A stretch of DNA of 27,760 nucleotides from Enteropsectra breve (taxonomy: Eukaryota > Microsporidia): NCBI GenBank assembly GCA_024243835.1, contig JALPMN010000597.1, positions 1 to 27,760 on the forward strand. Direction: 5' to 3'. The notes beneath the pieces were generated by a model, which searched no databases, was not told the origin of the DNA, and saw nothing but the letters and a program-made list of their open reading frames with translations. The translations under genes and the position numbers were made by a program. Below are positions 25,721 to 27,760 of the stretch, piece by piece. Numbering within the stretch: position 1 is the first letter of the stretch; each line of letters starts with the position of its first letter.

Positions 25721-26136
25721 TAGATATTAAATTTTTATTTCATTTTGCATATAATGTTGGCTTTTGCATAGACTGGATTCCTCGAGATATTTTAACGCTT
25801 CGCATGCGAAGAGCGATATACCTGGCGCTTTGGTTATAAATCCAGTTGTAAGGTGCGAAAGGAGTGTGTTGAGTCCCTAATAAACAGCAATGATTGTGCT
25901 ATCAGAATAATCAAAACTTTGGCTCTTATAAAGCTGCTAGTCATTTCTTAATAAAGGGATTCCAAGGGCATTTTTCTGCAAAACTTCATGTTAAAATTTC
26001 ATTCCAAATAGTCGTTTAGGTAGGTCTGCTTCAAGATTAAAATTTTTACACGGATTTTCCATCGGTAGCCCTATCCCCTTACACTGCACGCTTAAAATAC
26101 AATTATTCAGCCATTATTGTTGCTATGGTATCACCC
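25721..26136. other. Spacer between NSA2 and the ankyrin-like gene
   Basis: Contains the structured island at about 25770-25890, then AT-rich DNA. A CCC at 26134-26136 abuts the chosen start of the next gene. Confidence 0.5.
25770..25890. ncRNA. Candidate structured non-coding RNA closed by an 8-bp stem
   Basis: A GC-rich patch in AT-rich spacer. ACTGGATT (25772-25779) is perfectly complementary to AATCCAGT (25839-25846), enclosing a 75-nt domain. Inside lies the 14-bp palindrome CTTCGCATGCGAAG (25798-25811), nested in CGCT/AGCG and flanked by short ATAT pairing. The 75-nt span and end pairing recall a tRNA, but there is no A-box, no TTCRA T-loop and no fitting anticodon arm. The GC-rich tract runs on to about 25880. 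No reading frame explains it. Strand and class are unknown. Confidence 0.35.
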
Positions 26137-27453
26137 ATGAATAAGACCTCCTTTTTGAAAACAATAAAGCTTAGGAAAAAAAGTTTTCACGAATACACGA
26201 AAGAATGCGTCTCTTCTAAAATGAGAGAAATGTCGAGCCTGGTCTCGCTGTACTTCATTGGAAGTGAGTACAAGGACAAAGGCATTGATGACTCTTTGTA
26301 TTCAGAAATAGCACACTTCTCGACGCAGCACAGCAGCGAGTGGGCGATGGAGCTACACCGGATGAGATTCGCAATACTTGATGGCATGCCGTACAAAGCA
26401 AACAGCGGTGTAGTGCCAATCTTAAACAGGCAGGCCAACTTGGTGCTCGTCCTTGCAATGCTTTACGGAAATGCGCCGATAGTCAGTTATTTTTTAAAAA
26501 CTGGGCTTGTTAATATTAATAAAAGTATATTTGGTTCTAGGCACTGGCCGTCATACTTCTTACTATCATGCGTATGCGCTAAACAAATTTTTAGCGAGTG
26601 CAGCAAGTACTGGATTAACTATAGCATTTACTGGAATCGGCTATCACCCTTCATACTGTCTTCTCTTTCTGGAAATGAGCTTGACAAAACCTCTGAACTT
26701 GACTTCCTGTCCTACAATCAGTTCTTTTATATTAATAAGTATCGCGGTGTTACTTTGGCCAATCCCAAAGTAAATTATCCGATATTTATTCTGGATTTAG
26801 CATGTCTTCTTTCGGACAGAAAGCTTATTAAAAAAATACTCGAAGCCGCGCCTGAGGCAGGGCGTCTGAGCAGACTGAGTTTTATTGTGCAGTGCGAAGA
26901 GCACATTATCCTGCTGCTCAACAGATACACATTCAATGTTGACCAGGAGTTCAACGGAAACACGCCCCTCCACTACTGCTGCTACAATAACGATTTTAGT
27001 ACGCTCTCTATGCTTCTTTATATTGGATTTCCCATCAAACAAGACAAAAATGGGCGATTTCCAAATGAGGTTGGTGCTCTTGCTACAAAAGAAAAAATGT
27101 CAGTTTTCTTTAATTTTTTCACATCAATTCCGCAAAATTGCGCGTCAGGAGCGTCGGCGAGGAGAATCTTCGACAAAATTCTATTTAAAAATAACATGCA
27201 CAAGTGGCTCAATGTTATGAAATTCAAAGCCGAAGATGCTGCCGAGTATGTTGGAATATTTCGCTACCTTGATTACAACAAAGAAAACCAGATCTACAAA
27301 AAGAGCAGATTCAATATCATAAACATTTTTGGGCTGTCTACAACACCATCATCCATCGAAAACACGATAAGCCGTCTTATGGAAATGAAATTTACCTGCA
27401 CAAGCCGAGAGGACAAGACACTGTTTGCACTCTTTTTGCACTATTTTCGATGA
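26137..27453 (+). CDS. Ankyrin-repeat-like protein, 438 aa, function unknown
   Basis: An intact frame ending in TGA with AATAAA at 27496-27501. One clear ankyrin repeat is seen at about residues 271-315: NGNTPLHYCCYNNDFSTLSMLLYIGFPIKQDKNGRFP, with the TPLHxxxxxxxxxxxxxLL core. At least two weaker repeats precede it (LVLVLAMLYGNAPIVSYFLKTG near 102-123 and FILDLACLLSDRKLIKKILE near 217-236), so the middle is probably a degenerate ankyrin stack used for protein binding. The N terminus is basic and polar, the C-terminal 110 residues have no recognised domain. No kinase, DNA-binding or membrane motif is seen. I start at the ATG preceded by CCC; the ATG four codons upstream (26125) lacks that signal. 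Orthology is not assignable. Confidence 0.75.
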   Translation: MNKTSFLKTIKLRKKSFHEYTKECVSSKMREMSSLVSLYFIGSEYKDKGIDDSLYSEIAHFSTQHSSEWAMELHRMRFAILDGMPYKANSGVVPILNRQANLVLVLAMLYGNAPIVSYFLKTGLVNINKSIFGSRHWPSYFLLSCVCAKQIFSECSKYWINYSIYWNRLSPFILSSLSGNELDKTSELDFLSYNQFFYINKYRGVTLANPKVNYPIFILDLACLLSDRKLIKKILEAAPEAGRLSRLSFIVQCEEHIILLLNRYTFNVDQEFNGNTPLHYCCYNNDFSTLSMLLYIGFPIKQDKNGRFPNEVGALATKEKMSVFFNFFTSIPQNCASGASARRIFDKILFKNNMHKWLNVMKFKAEDAAEYVGIFRYLDYNKENQIYKKSRFNIINIFGLSTTPSSIENTISRLMEMKFTCTSREDKTLFALFLHYFR

Positions 27454-27688
27454 GCTTATCGTATTCGGTTACTAAATGAAAGAACGAAAAACGCTAATAA
27501 ATGTTTTGAATTGATGTGCGAAATCCATGCGTACTTTTCTTATTTATGGCATTTTTCGATAAACATAAAAGCAGCCATTTGCTATTTTCATCTGCAAAGA
27601 GATGCTTAGTTTATTTAAAAAGACTGCAAAATAACTACAGTTCGCCAATAAATTGCGCCAATGCCGGTTTTTTGGGAAAAAAGAGGGT

Positions 27689-27760
27689 TTAAAGCCAGTA
27701 GGAAAAATCCTCTGGCAAATGTAATAAACTAAGTTTCTTCAGTTTAACCGCTTGCACAAC
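27689..27760 (-). CDS. Possible 3' end of a gene running in from the right edge
   Basis: On the minus strand a frame is open from the window edge for 23 codons to TAA (27691-27689), ending LSLLHLPEDFSYWL, with richer GC than the neighbouring spacer. The other two minus frames stop within seven codons. This is too short to be more than a suggestion, and no AATAAA follows directly. Confidence 0.3.
   Translation of the reverse strand, partial: VVQAVKLKKLSLLHLPEDFSYWL

Overview
The window looks like nuclear DNA from a microsporidian (a highly reduced, fungus-related intracellular parasite). All recognisable genes are eukaryotic, intron-free and shorter than their yeast or animal counterparts. 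Most begin at an ATG preceded within 0-5 nt by CCC (or GGG), and the ribosome-related ones add an AAATTT block just upstream. That start architecture is established for microsporidia. Species cannot be fixed from the sequence. Coding regions are visibly richer in GC than the AT-rich spacers. Spacers of 0.2-1.1 kb make this less compact than an Encephalitozoon-type genome.

Layout from left to right: the 3' end of an unidentified gene (3-131, +); an unknown 233-aa protein (926-1627, +); a phospholipase D-fold phosphatidylglycerophosphate synthase (2419-3663, +); RAD51 (4092-5093, -); eIF2A (5813-7294, +); a 56-aa zinc-finger microprotein missed by length cut-offs (7534-7704, -); a GC-rich structured-RNA candidate (about 8190-8340); a short condensin kleisin Brn1/CAP-H (8684-10069, -); a 53-aa small ORF (10872-11033, +); ribosomal protein uS10 (12123-12488, +); RNA polymerase I/III subunit AC19 (12892-13200, -); a cyclin-like gene with a possible 3' frameshift (13651-14328, -); an unknown helical protein (14729-15799, -); an SLC41/MgtE-type Mg2+ transporter (16252-17403, -); rRNA methyltransferase Rrp8 (18409-19038, +); a repeat-bearing membrane protein (19254-20723, +); an 84-aa basic protein (21473-21727, -); proteasome ATPase Rpt1 (21925-23169, +); ribosomal protein eS7 (23698-24216, +); ribosome-assembly factor NSA2 (24944-25720, +); an ankyrin-like protein (26137-27453, +); and possibly the 3' end of another gene (27689-27760, -).

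The dominant theme is ribosome production and translation: uS10, eS7, NSA2, Rrp8, AC19 and eIF2A. Most of these carry the AAATTT+CCC start signal. The 84-aa basic protein carries the same signal, which suggests a related role. The rest is core housekeeping: DNA recombination, chromosome condensation, protein turnover, lipid synthesis and Mg2+ transport. I saw no transposon, CRISPR array, rRNA or convincing tRNA.

The most novel material lies in the spacers. Three or four GC-rich, base-pairing islands stand out from AT-rich surroundings; two contain an Sm-site-like A-U(5-6)-GG. Also of interest are two small unannotated genes, a TATA element 65 nt upstream of two different ATGs, and a repeat-bearing membrane protein that may be lineage-specific.
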